Below are positions 44,985 through 55,988 of a stretch of DNA of 64,000 bases, one piece after another. Each line of letters opens with the position of its first letter. Position 1 is the stretch's first letter. Source of the stretch: Oscheius onirici (lineage: Eukaryota; Nematoda; Chromadorea; Rhabditida; Rhabditidae); NCBI GenBank assembly GCA_932521025.1, contig OW051468.1, forward strand, positions 8,432,064 to 8,496,063, read 5' to 3'. The notes under the pieces are model-generated. The model worked only from the letters and a program-made list of their open reading frames with translations, had not been told where the DNA came from and made no database searches. Both the position numbers and the translations under genes were made by a program.

Positions 44985-46602
44985 GCGGTAGCCACGCCTT
45001 CGAGCGCGCGCAAAATTTCAAAATCCAGAAATTGAGAAGAAGTCGCGCACGTGTCCCGGCTGTTATTGTCTATCGCTCGCAGCTGGTACACACGTTCCGA
45101 CAAATCTCTCTCATTCTCTTCAAAATATGGAGTAATACATTCTTTCGCAGATCTATATTAATGCTATCAAAGTTGCCGGCAATCAGAAGAAGGTCTGTTA
45201 ATCTGTTATCCCTTTGGACATCCTCTCAACCGGTCGTTGTTTAACCAGGAGTCAAAATACATTTCTTTTCTCGCAAGTTACTTTAGTCGTTAACGAAAAA
45301 TGATGATGATGGTCATATTATAGTGCATTTTAGCGCATTTTTGACCTAAATCAACGAATAATAATATTGTTATAGTTTGCTGAATTTTTTTTTTACTAAA
45401 AATGACAAAAAAAATGCAGATTTTGGTCAAAAAACACCCCTTTTTCCAAAATTTCCCCGCGGGCCGAGCTTTTCAGGCTCAAGCCCGGCCCGTCAGCCTA
45501 CGCCTAGCCTAAGCCTACACGGAACTCTAGCTTGATGGCAGGAGAAAACTTTACTTTACTCACCGGCGCCTACGACGGCCTTGGGGTCTGCGGCGCTCAA
45601 ACATACGAAGTAAAACCTTAGATTCTGAATTCCCATCCAGTTTGATCTTTGACAAAACCTCTTCGCTCAACTACCTCTTTAACGTTCAAAAGTAACTTTA
45701 ATCCTGACAATTCATGACTTGTCGCGACGAATCTAGTGGCCATGGACAAACAAACATCCAAGTAGAGTCCACGACAGACACCATTGCGCATTAGATAGTT
45801 TAGATAAAACCACTGGAACATTCAAGTGTCCAATAAATATATGCTCCACGAGAAACATTTCCTTTTCTGATTTAGACTGAGCATTTTTAACTCCAACAAA
45901 GTATCTCTTTGAACAGTGAAAGTACAGCAAGACTCATTTTTTATAGAAACACTCAGAAGCTTGATCAAGGTCGTCTAATCCCCAGACTGTTGGCCAGTTG
46001 TGGAAGAAGCTGTTTGAAAACGCTCAACTGCAAATCCACTCGCGACTTTGAAACTTGAAAAGAGAGCCGGTGCCAGGTGCTAATTGACTCCGTCAATCAA
46101 TCCTATTCAAGTGACTTTGAATAGTTAAAACATAGCGGTTTTGGGAAGACAGTAAGAGAAAAACTGCAGACTGTAGGATTAGATCCTACTGAGCCTAAAA
46201 TTCTGTCTTGTTGACCAGTTTCTCCGATTTTGATTGTCAATGGAATTCGCTACCAAAATATTTCATAAAATGAACTTGACTTACACTTTTAAAGGTCAAA
46301 AGTTTGGGAGGTTTCGAAAGGGAACGTGAGAGAGAATCATTCTTGCCTGGTCACTGCTTCTTCTAGAAACTGCACTGAGAATATTCCCCACGTCCCCCGG
46401 CCATTTCCCATAGCCTTCTTTTGAACAATTCCCAGTCGTTGATTAGGTTTCTTTCCGCCGATGAAACTTAGTTACGAATCGACCGAACCATGGGGGTACG
46501 ATATGCGAGAGGGGGCGTGGTTGATGCAGAGAGAGAGAGAGAGAGACCAAACTCATTTTCATCCCTATACAGATCTCTCGTCACTCTCACTCTCTCGAAA
46601 AG
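44985..46602. other. intergenic, upstream of hlh-2
   Basis: Holds a copy of dispersed repeat R2 (45,690-45,800: TGACTTGTCGCGACGAATC, CACGACAGACACCATTG), T-rich tracts near 45,390-45,430, and immediately upstream of the hlh-2 ATG a GA run (about 46,531-46,546) and CT-rich DNA typical of a 5' region. A short open block near 45,150 (YINAIKVAGNQKK) is flanked by splice-like signals but is too small to call. Confidence 0.45.
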
Positions 46603-49600
46603 ATGAACTCACCGTCGGTAGCTGCTGAAGCTTGGAAGATCTACAAAGACTTTCTGTCGCAGTCGGAACAGGTAGGCTCATAGGGGAGACAGGAAGAACC
46701 GTACTGAACTGAGCAGGTGCACACAGCTGAAGACAGCTGCCTGCAGGTGTGTGGATACTGACATGACGTCAGTGTTATCACCTGCTAAAGCTGGACCGTT
46801 TAGCCACCTGCACATCTGTGGGAATGGCTGTCAGTCGTGGGAAAATGGGGGATATCCTCGGGAGACCAGCTGTATTTTTGGGAGAGAGTCTGACAGCGCT
46901 TGAATAGCGTCACAGATGTGCTAAATGTTGTCTGAAAGGGGCTGGCTATAGACTGGGACTGAGTAAGAGCTAGTGAGATTGAAAATCAGGCAGAAGACCC
47001 AGACTCTGGATCATACTGACACCGCTACTGATACGGCAACTCATACTGAACAGACAGAAATGACCGACTCTTTTAGAAGAGTCCTTTGGGATATTTTGAA
47101 CTTTCTACCGTTCGCTGTAGAAAAAAATGAAGGTCCCATACTCTGGTTCAGACCGGTTGATACTGTACTCTCTCATATTCTCACTACTGAAACTGAGTAC
47201 TGAACAGACTGAGTTTCCTAGAAAAGAGTATTTTTTGTCATTGACTGCACAGAAAAGTTGTTAAATAAACAGAATCCTTACTTTGGATCCCCTTTGATCC
47301 GACTGACTCTCCAAAGTGTCCCCGAGTTTCGAATATGTGTCCGTCAGACACTATCCTCACATTCGTCACTCTGTTTCACCTGTCGCCTAATGGAAATCAG
47401 CTTTGTCCCTCTACCAAGATACCGAAAAAGTAGGCGGGATCTCACTCTCTCCGGGGGCAGAATCGATGTTCGAAGTGTGCCGCATCGTCGCGCCTCACAC
47501 ACATTTTACGGCCGACTAGGCCTGAGGCGGCTCCCTCTCTCTCTCTCTCATTCCTACCGTATCTCAAATCCAATTAGCTCGAATAACAATGCTCTCGGCA
47601 TCCGCGCTGTTAACCAAACAATTACATCTTTCTGAGCGCTTCCCCCCTCTCGATATCTGAGGTGTACGGTAGTCTATCAATTGAGACAAACATGGCTTTT
47701 GGTTTTTGAAACTTTGCACTTCCTCATTAGTACGCTCGTGATAATGTCATTTCTTAGAAAGGTTGATCAATTATCATCAGACTGTTCGTTCTCTCTGACG
47801 ACCACTTTTTGCGCTTCTTACAGTACTCCGACCACTTTTTTCCGGATATCGTCTCTTTGCAAAAAGGCGGGATGACTCATAGAGTTCAAGAGATTTTCGG
47901 CGTCTTCAGAGCAATTGGGACTAGATATTTATTCGGGGAAAAATCGTGACGAGACCCAATAGAAACAAGTGGGACCTTTTACATCTACCAGCTCGGTGGA
48001 GAACAATAGCTCCTATTCACTCAAAAGCTATCGTGTCGAGAACCAAAATAGTCTAGATCTTGTCAAAACCAGTCAAAACTCTCAAAGTGTGACTTTCTCA
48101 GGTTGTAAGGTAGTTTGTCCGGTCATTCTGTCTCCTTTTGGCTGTTTCTCACATACTGAGACTATTGGGTCGAGATCTACTCTTTCATTTCCTCTGGTCT
48201 GGAAATAGACTCACCCTGTCGACAGACTGTCATCTCTCGACTGACTGCCACTTACTGACCGTCCCTGACTACCACTTACTGATAGACTACTCAGTCTGAC
48301 TGATACGTTGCTACCAATTACCGTCTTTATCAGATCTGCTCCTAACATGGTGTGAAACGTTGTCTCCGATCCAATTAAGCCTTTCTCTCTCTGTGTCCAA
48401 TTTGTCGGCTACACCAATATCTTTAGATTACCACTTTGGAGTGTGCCTGCCCGAGATTTCTCATTACGCCAACAGATAATTGAATAAACTATTAGCGCGA
48501 GCCGGCTCCCTGTCAACCTCGCCTTACCGTAGTTTCTGCCAGGAAGTGGACTCTCCTTTTCCTCTCTCTCTTTTCAATCCCAGTCAGTGACTGTTCGATT
48601 GCCTTCTATGGGCTGGCTGGTTTGTTCAGCTGCCACCCTGTCGACCGCATCTGCCCCTCATTAGGATGTGTACAGCCACTTCGATACACGGGATACCTTT
48701 ACTATCCCCACCTTTTTATGACACTCTCCTTCTTGCGCAACTGGTAACAAAGAGAACTGGGGGAGATATATTACCCTCCACCTTCCGTTTTTGCGTCCTT
48801 CTTAGAAAAACACTGGATGATGAATCTGGTCCGTCTCTTTGGCTCCCTCCGTCAATCAATGCATCTCCACATCTGTTTTCGATCGACGGAGAGCTCTCGG
48901 TCCTATAACCCGGCTCCCTTGCCTACAAACCGGAATTGATAGCTCTCTTCTGGGATTACGACTTTGGGAAAAGCGTTCTCTTGTTTCCGGCTTGCGCAAG
49001 GGCCATCTGGTCGGGATTTTCTCGCAAAAAAAATCTTCCGGACAGCTTCAGACTCCCCAATAAGACGCGTAACATGTTGCGTAATACAGTAATCCTTCTT
49101 GACATGTTTGTAAAGATTACGGTAATTGGATTAGAGTACTCTCACCTAGTGACCTGGCGGGAAGATAGACTCTTCTTCCTCCCCCTACTGTCCTTGGAAT
49201 AGACCTCCAGCTGTCGAACCAGTTTTTGAGAGCGCATGTGCCACCTTTTTGAAATATGACTTTTCTCTTGCGCATATAGTCTCATTTTGAAACACTGCTT
49301 ATGCCCATATAGGTTCCCGCCCAATTGAGCACTAATTACCGTGGTCCTCTTAAAAATAATGCCAACGGCACGATCACACCCCTAAATCTTTGCTTTGTCG
49401 GCATGAGAAAGTACTTCTTATCGCCAGAATAAGTTGTTTGTCTGACGGTGAAAGAAACAGTTGCCCAAAACCGAAGAGTGTGGCTCCCTGCTGCTAATCG
49501 CTTTGGCCTCCTCCCGGATTGACCCTTAGGAGGAGGAGGCGTGACCCCCGCGCGCGTCTAGCTAGAGAGCCTCACCGTATTCGGCTATGATCAAGCAGGA

Positions 49601-52540
49601 GGGTCCGGCGCCTTGCTCCTACGATCAGAACAGTTTCCCCTCCATCGAGGTTTGTTTTCCTGATCTAATTGACATCTGATTCATGTAGCGCGGACTGTGT
49701 AGATTTATGGCATCCATTTGGTCTGAAAGTTCTTCCCACAAACCGTTGGAAAAACGGTAAAAAAATTAGTTTATGTACGTTCACGCGTTCAAATACCAGA
49801 TCTAGGCGGCGTGTGTACTTTCGCCGTATAGCACAGTTGGTTAGAGGTTAGACTTCAAAACAAAACATGCGCCCAGTTCGATTTCAATTGAGTTCATGCC
49901 ATTTTTTTTTTGTCAGCCTCTCGAGAACTCAACACTTTTACCCTAGACTTGGTTAAATTTTCACTACATCAGACTTTACATTTTTGCACGCCAATTTCAA
50001 ACCGATTTACAGAATGCAAGTTTCTGGTTTTAAAATTTGATCCAAACTTTCTGAAGGCAACTGAAATGTTCGGCATAAACTAGACAGAAATGGCAGTTTT
50101 TGATAGGAAAGAGCATTGCCTACTGGATACAGTCGAGAATATCCCTCGGGATCCCCCTTCCCTCCTTTGTCTCGTTCAATCGATCAGTGAGAAGAATCTA
50201 GACCCTCTGCTATTCTCTCGCTCTCTCACATCGGACTCATTTTATGAACCGTGCCATTCTGCGCGACCTTCTCTCTCCCTCTCTTTCTCCAGTTCGTTCA
50301 AACTGCCATTAATGAACATGCTAATGAGACCGCAAAGTCTCTTTGTCCCACAGGATGACCCGCTTTCTTTGCACTCGCGCGCGACAGAACACAGCTGACT
50401 TTTGCCAGACAGAAACATGTGTTTTTTCAGCTTCGAGAGGGCAAGCCGATGACGACTCCGTATGCTGATTACGCAGCCTACGTCGACCCGTCTCTTTCTG
50501 ATCTCGGAGCCACCTACTGGGGTTTGTTATTCTGTTTCTTCTGACCCCACTTGAGCCCCCATAGATTACTGCTCAGAAAACCGTCTAAGCACCCTCAGAG
50601 CATATACAACAGCTCGTCTTTCAGCTCACTCTTACGGCTCTCTCGGCTACCAGCCAAGCCTCTTAGCCCCTCAACCAGCCGATGGCAGCAGCTCCACTAC
50701 GACAGCTACTGCGTCTGTTTCGGAGTACCCTTCGACCGGCTACAATGCTTCCGGGTCTTCCTCGGCTACACCGTCTTCGACCACTGATATGCTGGAGCTG
50801 GGAAAGCCGACTATTCCTTCGACCTATACGGCTGCTGGTGCCGGCTCCGTTCCGTCGGCAGCTGATGCTCTTACTTCAACTATGTACCCTCATTGGGCTG
50901 GCTACCCGACCTACATGGTAAGCTTTCTCTCATACTCATCTTATGCAATCTGATTCAGAGCACAGATGACAAGAATGTTGCTGCTGCAGCTGCTGCCAGC
51001 TATCCCGGACTCGGTCTACCGTACCCATTTCCGACGGCCGATGCGGCAGATCTTACTCATTCGGCGTTTTATCCAACTACAGCACCGGTCAGTTTTACAG
51101 TACTCTCGGTCACGACCCATTGTGCGCGAGAGAGCCAAGGCCACACAGTCTTTCTTACAAGGGAGGTCTGGACGGATTATGATTTACAATGGCCGTTCGC
51201 CCTGTTTATTCTCGGATAATGTAGTGTTCGGCGGCGGCGGTGCTTTGACGACGACCTCCACGCAATGGCAAACAGAAAACTTTGGGCATGAGCGCGACTG
51301 GCAGAAGCCATCTGCCTGACCTCCTTTTTTGACGGATCGAGTCTCGTATTTCAGTTGACTGCTGCTCCTCTGCCTGACACGACCTCCGATGTCTCGGGCT
51401 TCTCGGCTTCCTGTCTTCCGAACAGTCAGATCTCTCCCGCTTTCGACTATGGCCTCCAATCCAGTGCTTCCGGCTCCAATCTGAGGTTTTCCGATGGTTT
51501 GTAAAATTGTTCAATTTGACGCGTTAAGCATGCCAATGAGACCCTCTTCAAAGAGAAAGACTCGCAGCAATCGAGGTGATTCAGATGATGATGGTCGATC
51601 GTGTGACGAGAAGGAAACGGATCGACGGACTGCCAACAATGCGAGAGAGAGGTAAGCTTTGGTTTATCTTGGGGGACTCTGTTTGGACGAACGTGTGCTC
51701 TCCGTTTATCGTCCATTATTCCGAGTCAACAACTACTTGCGCGATCACTCACGCGAGATTAACAGAAGGAAGACACAAGAGTCCGTACTTGTCACCTCTT
51801 GGAGGTCCGTCTCACGGGGATTAGAAGACCAATTGACTGACATGGGTATTACTATTGTGTTATTGGGTGTAAATTCGCGTATTTGAACAAAAGTCTGCTA
51901 CTACCAGTTCGCTGATTGTGAGGAGAGTGTCCCCCCCCCCCCGTAAACTATAGAAATTTTAAGAAACCTCAATTTTATAGCTTACACAAGCATTTTCCAG
52001 CTTCCTAATGTTCTGCAAAGTTGTAGAACTCTTTGAGTTCTTCAACTTTTCAGAACATCTTGAAAATGTTTTGGCCATGGTGAGAAGTCGATGTTTCTGA
52101 ATTGGCTTGACTAGGCAGTCTGCGGCTTCGGAGCAAGATTTCAATATGACCCAAGCAAGAGTAATTTCCTCTCTCGTGATCCCTTCAAAACCTTAGCTTT
52201 ACAATTCCAATGCTTTTTTCAGAGTACGAGTACGCGACATCAACTCGGCCTTCAAGGAACTCGGCAAGATGTGCAGTGCCCATGCTCCGAACCATGCTGA
52301 GAAGGCTCAGACCAAGCTGAGTATCCTACATCAGGCGGTACAGATCATCACCGTCCTGGAGGAACAGGTAGCTTAGTTTTCTAGAGCCTTTTTACTGAAC
52401 AATCTCAGGTCCGACACCGCAACCTCAACCCAAAAGCGGCTTGTCTCAAGCGTCGCCAAGATGACGAGAAGAGCCACGGAATGTCAATGTCCGATGGTGC
52501 CAAGCCTCTCGAAAACCAATTCCAGAATCAGCTTTATTAA
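46603..52540 (+). CDS. hlh-2: class I bHLH transcription factor, HLH-2/daughterless/E-protein
   Basis: Eight common-structure exons plus two alternative first exons. First exons: 46603-46671 ([17 protein letters not shown]...) and 49587-49649 ([16 protein letters not shown]...), both ending in phase 0. Shared exons: 50431-50521, 50625-50917, 50959-51087, 51355-51500, 51529-51651, 52223-52367, 52409-52540. The first ~270 residues are Ser/Thr/Tyr/Pro/Ala-rich activation sequence. The basic region is [17 protein letters not shown], helix 1 [13 protein letters not shown], helix 2 [20 protein letters not shown], followed by [19 protein letters not shown], a C-terminal extension diagnostic of E proteins. 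About 373-375 residues. It heterodimerises with tissue-specific bHLH partners on E-boxes in the nucleus. The 2.9 kb first intron and two start exons suggest two promoters. Confidence 0.94.
46672..49586. other. long 5' intron / alternative-promoter region of hlh-2
   Basis: 2.9 kb between the two start exons. It has CT runs (47,532-47,550), no protein gene, and short ORFs without family resemblance. It contains CAGGTG/CAGCTG E-box words near 46,715-46,790 (CAGGTGCACACAGCTGAAGACAGCTGCCTG region), which could mediate autoregulation by bHLH dimers. That role is inference from the motif only. Confidence 0.45.
49818..49885 (+). repeat. tRNA-like repeat
   Basis: TAGCACAGTTGGTTAGAGG (A-box-like) is followed by CAGTTCGATTTC (weak B-box). 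It lies between the second hlh-2 first exon and the shared exons. Probably a decayed tRNA-derived copy. Confidence 0.4.
51929..51944. repeat. poly-C tract (~14 C)
   Basis: A run of about 14 consecutive C in an hlh-2 intron. Long C/G tracts of this kind can form G-quadruplexes on the other strand. Confidence 0.9.
51989..52075. repeat. short hairpin repeat, copy 8
   Basis: CTAATGTTCTGCAAAGTTGTAG is paired with CTTCAACTTTTCAGAACATC, in an hlh-2 intron. Its flank resembles copy 6. Confidence 0.8.
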
Positions 52541-53265
52541 ACTTTATAACTTATTTTGAGACTGTCCCTCTCACACCCTCTCAACCACACACTGGTAGGT
52601 TATCAATGGCCATGACAGCCGATTGCATTTCCCACAGCTATTATTTTGTGCAACAAGTTTGTGTTACTCCCCCATCTAGAGATCATATTGTGGCCTTCCT
52701 TGACTTTCGTTTAATTTAATTTTTCTTTTTTCGAATAATGAAGAAGTTTTACGAAAAATAGATCTTTTTGAATTTACAAAGCGCGCGTTGCTGACTTGTC
52801 GAGGCTTGTCAAAATCTCGACAAACATAGTCTCAGAAAGTCCACTCTAGCCCCTCAGTCGCCTGCTGTGCGGATGTCGTCTTCTACTCTCTACCACGTCA
52901 GGTATTTCTACTTTTCCCCTTTTGACAGTACAGTTACACTTGACACTGACAATCAGACATTGTGAACAGTAGCGCCACAACACTTGCGTGTTTTTTTTGG
53001 AAAGTAGAGAGACGGCAAAAGTGACAGTCAGTTGTGAATCCGCCACAACTGACAGCCTTCGAAAGAGGGCCACGTCACGCTCGGTCTTTCCCGGTTCTTT
53101 GAGCACCTCCTTGAATCCACAGCGGTGTTTGGAACAGTTCTTGGAGACCCGAGGAGCCAATAGGGAAGACTGATAGTTCTTTCGACTGCGCTAAAGACAC
53201 TGACAGTGAATCACAGTCCTCGAATCTGTTGTTTTTTCTTTGGTTTTCTGTTGTTCTTTTTTAAG

Positions 53266-53476
53266 ATTCGGAAGGCTCACTGGAAGATGCTACAAATCTG
53301 TGAGGGTAGAACTGGGTGGTCAAAGATGGAACGCACTTTCTCGAAAGTCGGAACTTGTTCGTGACATACAAAGAAGACTGCTGATTAAACAGGAGAACAT
53401 GAAATCTATGATTGAAGGATACAAGACGCAACTTGAAAAAGACGGATTGAGAGAACGGCCTACATCGGATGGATAA
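53266..53476 (+). CDS. coding-like block inside element F5
   Basis: After a TTTTTTAAG acceptor-like site the frame reads FGRLTGRCYKSVRVELGG, then LVRDIQRRLLIKQENMKSM, then YKTQLEKDGLRERPTSDG and stops: about 70 basic, helical residues. It is open and amphipathic, but I recognise no family. It could be the tail of a gene carried by, or captured in, the element. Confidence 0.3.
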
Positions 53477-53544
53477 TGTTTTGGAAGACTGGACTATACG
53501 AGAGAATAACTGAGAATGCCGAGGCTCCCAAAGTCGTCACTTGC

Positions 53545-53690
53545 AGACGGGGTCATGCCCAATTTTTTTCGTGAATTTTGACATTTCGAAATCTGTCAGA
53601 ATGGGTACAGAATAATCCTTGACCAGTTTTGACATGTCAAATTCGCGGAAAAATTGGGCATGACCCGTCTTCCAATGACATTTTCGAATA
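53545..53690. mobile_element. small palindrome nested in F5
   Basis: GACGGGGTCATGCCCAATTT begins it, and AAATTGGGCATGACCCGTC ends it. Inner arms GTGAATTTTGACAT and ATGTCAAATTCGCG are also complementary. A ~145 bp MITE-like hairpin. Confidence 0.8.
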
Positions 53691-54814
53691 GTTTCAGGGC
53701 TTGTTTTCTGCTACTAGCTAAGCATTTCCTGCATACTCAGTTCGTCAACTTGTCCAGTGCTCCAGAAATCAGCATGATCCGCCTGCACAGCGATTATTCC
53801 GATCGGGCACTTCTCAGCTCCTTTTCGGCCAGTAGCTCAGCCTCCACTTCGATTCAGTTCTTCAGCACGTCTTTCAAAATTGGCCAAGTTCTCCTCTTTG
53901 AAGCATGTATGGTCCTTTCTCTTCTTTCGTACTGACAGCTGTTCTGAAAACTGGATATCAGAAAAATACAGAGTAGTCTAACCTTCCAAGGTGATACCGT
54001 CTTCAGTTTGGCCCGAAATCTGCACTTGTTCATACGGAGAGATGCTTGGTGACGTACAATTCTTCAGATTGACTTCCTGAAAACGAAAGAGAGAGCAAAA
54101 CTTAATGGAAAAATATACTGTCAATGTCTGTCCGTTACTACCAAAATAAAGCTGTCAATAATTTTAGCGCAGTCGAGAGAACTATCAGTCTTCCATAGCA
54201 GTTTCTCGGATCTCCCAGAACTATACCAAACACCGCTGTGGGTTCAAGGAGGTGCCCAAGGAACCGGGAAAACCGAGCATGACACCATCTTTCGAAGGCC
54301 GTCACTCCATGGCGGATTCATGAGCTGACTGTCACATTGCCGCCTCTCTAGATCCAAAAGAACGCAAGTGTTTGTGTCGCTACTGTTCGCAATGTCGGAT
54401 TGTCAGTGTCTGGTGTAACTGTACTGTCTGACTTGAAAAGAAAAAACACCTGACCTGGTAGAGAGAGAGAGAGAGAGTAGAAGACGACATCCGCACAGCT
54501 GACGACGAAGAGCTAGAGTGGACTTCCAGAGACTACTTGTTTTTAACTTGACTTGTCGAGATTTTTGACAAGACTCGACAAGTCGGCATCGCGCCCTTTT
54601 GAAAGAAACCACCATTTATTTATAGCTTCTGTGCCTTACAATCAAAAAGTAGTTTCAAATACTTTGTGAAACTTTGTGTCTTCCAATTTGATGTTCCGCC
54701 GTTCAGATTCCATATTCCTATCCAGTATGTCCGTATTAGTCAGTCTATGTATAGTAACAATACTTTGAATCCATTTCATGACTTCCTGACAGTCTGTACA
54801 GTTTATTACCCCGT

Positions 54815-55511
54815 CTACTTTTTCTTCCGTTCTTTTGTCTTCTTCTCCAGACTCTTTCCCTCGTGTGCTCTTCTGATCCCCTTCAGATCACAATTACTGT
54901 AGAGTCCGTAGTTGATCCAGCGGGAAGGCTTGACTCTAAAATAGTCGTTGTTATACAGAATTTGTCTGTTTACAATACCTGTCATACTCCACCGGAGCCG
55001 TAGTCTTCCTCAGAGTTGGAAAATAATCGAAAAGGAGTCTCTCGTCTCGCTTCAGGAAGCCGACCAGTAGTTGAGCATTGACACTCGCGATCAGAGAAAC
55101 AGCTCCTGAGAGAGCGGCAAACGGAAGGCCAAAGTATGGAGGATCGAAGAGAACGAATGAGAAAGAGTTTGGACAGTTGATGGCAGGGGTCAGTAGATCG
55201 AAATACTGGAATTTGGGCAGCCAATTGAACCGGGTATCAATGTCCAGAAGTGTGACGGAGATGGAATATTCCCGGTACAATATTTCGGCAATGGACGGGG
55301 CACAGAGGCAGACAAACTCCTTCTCAATTCGCTCATAGTCATGATAGAAATGCTGGAGAATGGCCTCGATTATGAGATCGGCCGTTTTTCGGGAATAGAA
55401 ATACTGCTGGCGGTCACGGCGCTCCTCAAACTTGGGGTCAAAGGCTAATAAATAGTGATCAGTTGGTTGACGAAGACATCGTGGACTAGTTTTGTCGGAA
55501 AGAGCTTTCAA
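54815..55511 (-). CDS. ZCCHC4/EEF1AKMT1-type N6-adenine-like methyltransferase
   Basis: Two exons: 54979-55511 and 54815-54935; 217 residues. Starts MKALSDKTSPRCLRQ, then QQYFYSRKTADLIIEAILQH, VCLCAPSIAEILYRE, VTLLDIDTRFNWLPKFQYFD, the catalytic SFVLFDPPYFGLPFAAL with a DPPY motif, LLVGFLKRDERLLFDYFPTL, PVEYDRVKPSRWINYGLYSN, and a Lys/Arg-rich C-terminus. The 'FYSR.TA..I', 'LLDID.RF' and 'FP..(x)n V.YD' spacing recalls ZCCHC4, the 28S rRNA m6A methyltransferase; EEF1AKMT1, a lysine methyltransferase, shares the fold. The zinc-finger C-terminus of vertebrate ZCCHC4 is absent, so substrate is open. Nuclear/nucleolar action would fit the basic tail. Confidence 0.72.
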
Positions 55512-55988
55512 TGACGATCTAGACGTCGAAGTAAAGGGTCAAGCTGTTCTCTTGGAGTGAACAGCTACCCGTTGACCTATTCCCTCAACGTTGTTCTGTT
55601 CTTTTATAGTTCAGCAGCGAGGGATTGCGCAATCGGGCGCAAGGTTGCTGGGGAGGGACTGTGACGAGATAGAGGCAGCAGACCGCCAAGAGTGTTCGTC
55701 ATAGCACCATTGGAACACTTTGGACCAAAAACGCGAGCTGTTTGAAGCAGTTGCAGATTCCATCATTCAGGCAAATTTGATGACTTCATTTTGAACTGCT
55801 CCAAGTGTCTGGAGGATCAAGAAGGAATCGGTGAAAATCCAGTCTAGCGCACATGATTCGATTTGGTAGCCTCCTGGAAACCTGTGAGTGGTCGCTAATC
55901 TGCTAGAGTAATAACAAAGAATTTATTGAAACAATCAGATACAACAAGAGGGGGGCAATATACTCTTGAAAAACTTGTTCAGAATCAT
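55512..55988. other. intergenic
   Basis: Spacer between the methyltransferase start and the MED17-like stop, both minus strand. No repeat family or ORF recognised. Confidence 0.5.

Larger units (their letters stand above)
52781..54600. mobile_element. long-terminal-inverted-repeat element F5 (~1.8 kb)
   Basis: A left arm (about 52,781-53,215) and an inverted right arm (about 54,150-54,600) of roughly 400 bases share GACTTGTCGAG...CTTGTCAAAA, AGTCCACTCTAGC, GCTGTGCGGATGTCGTCTTC, TGTTTGGAACAGTTCT-like blocks and GCGCTAAA/TAGCGCA at their inner ends. About 935 bases lie between them, with a coding-like block on the plus strand (53,266-53,476), a nested palindrome (53,545-53,690) and coding-like exons on the minus strand (54,000-54,080, ending at a GT donor). 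The form is that of a transposon with long inverted repeats, possibly with remnants of an internal gene. No transposase motif (DDE) was recognised. Confidence 0.72.

Noticed and set aside
51184-51514. overlapping minus-strand ORFs near 51.2-51.7 kb
   Set aside because: Antisense to hlh-2 exons; open frame is a by-product of Ser/Pro-rich codons.
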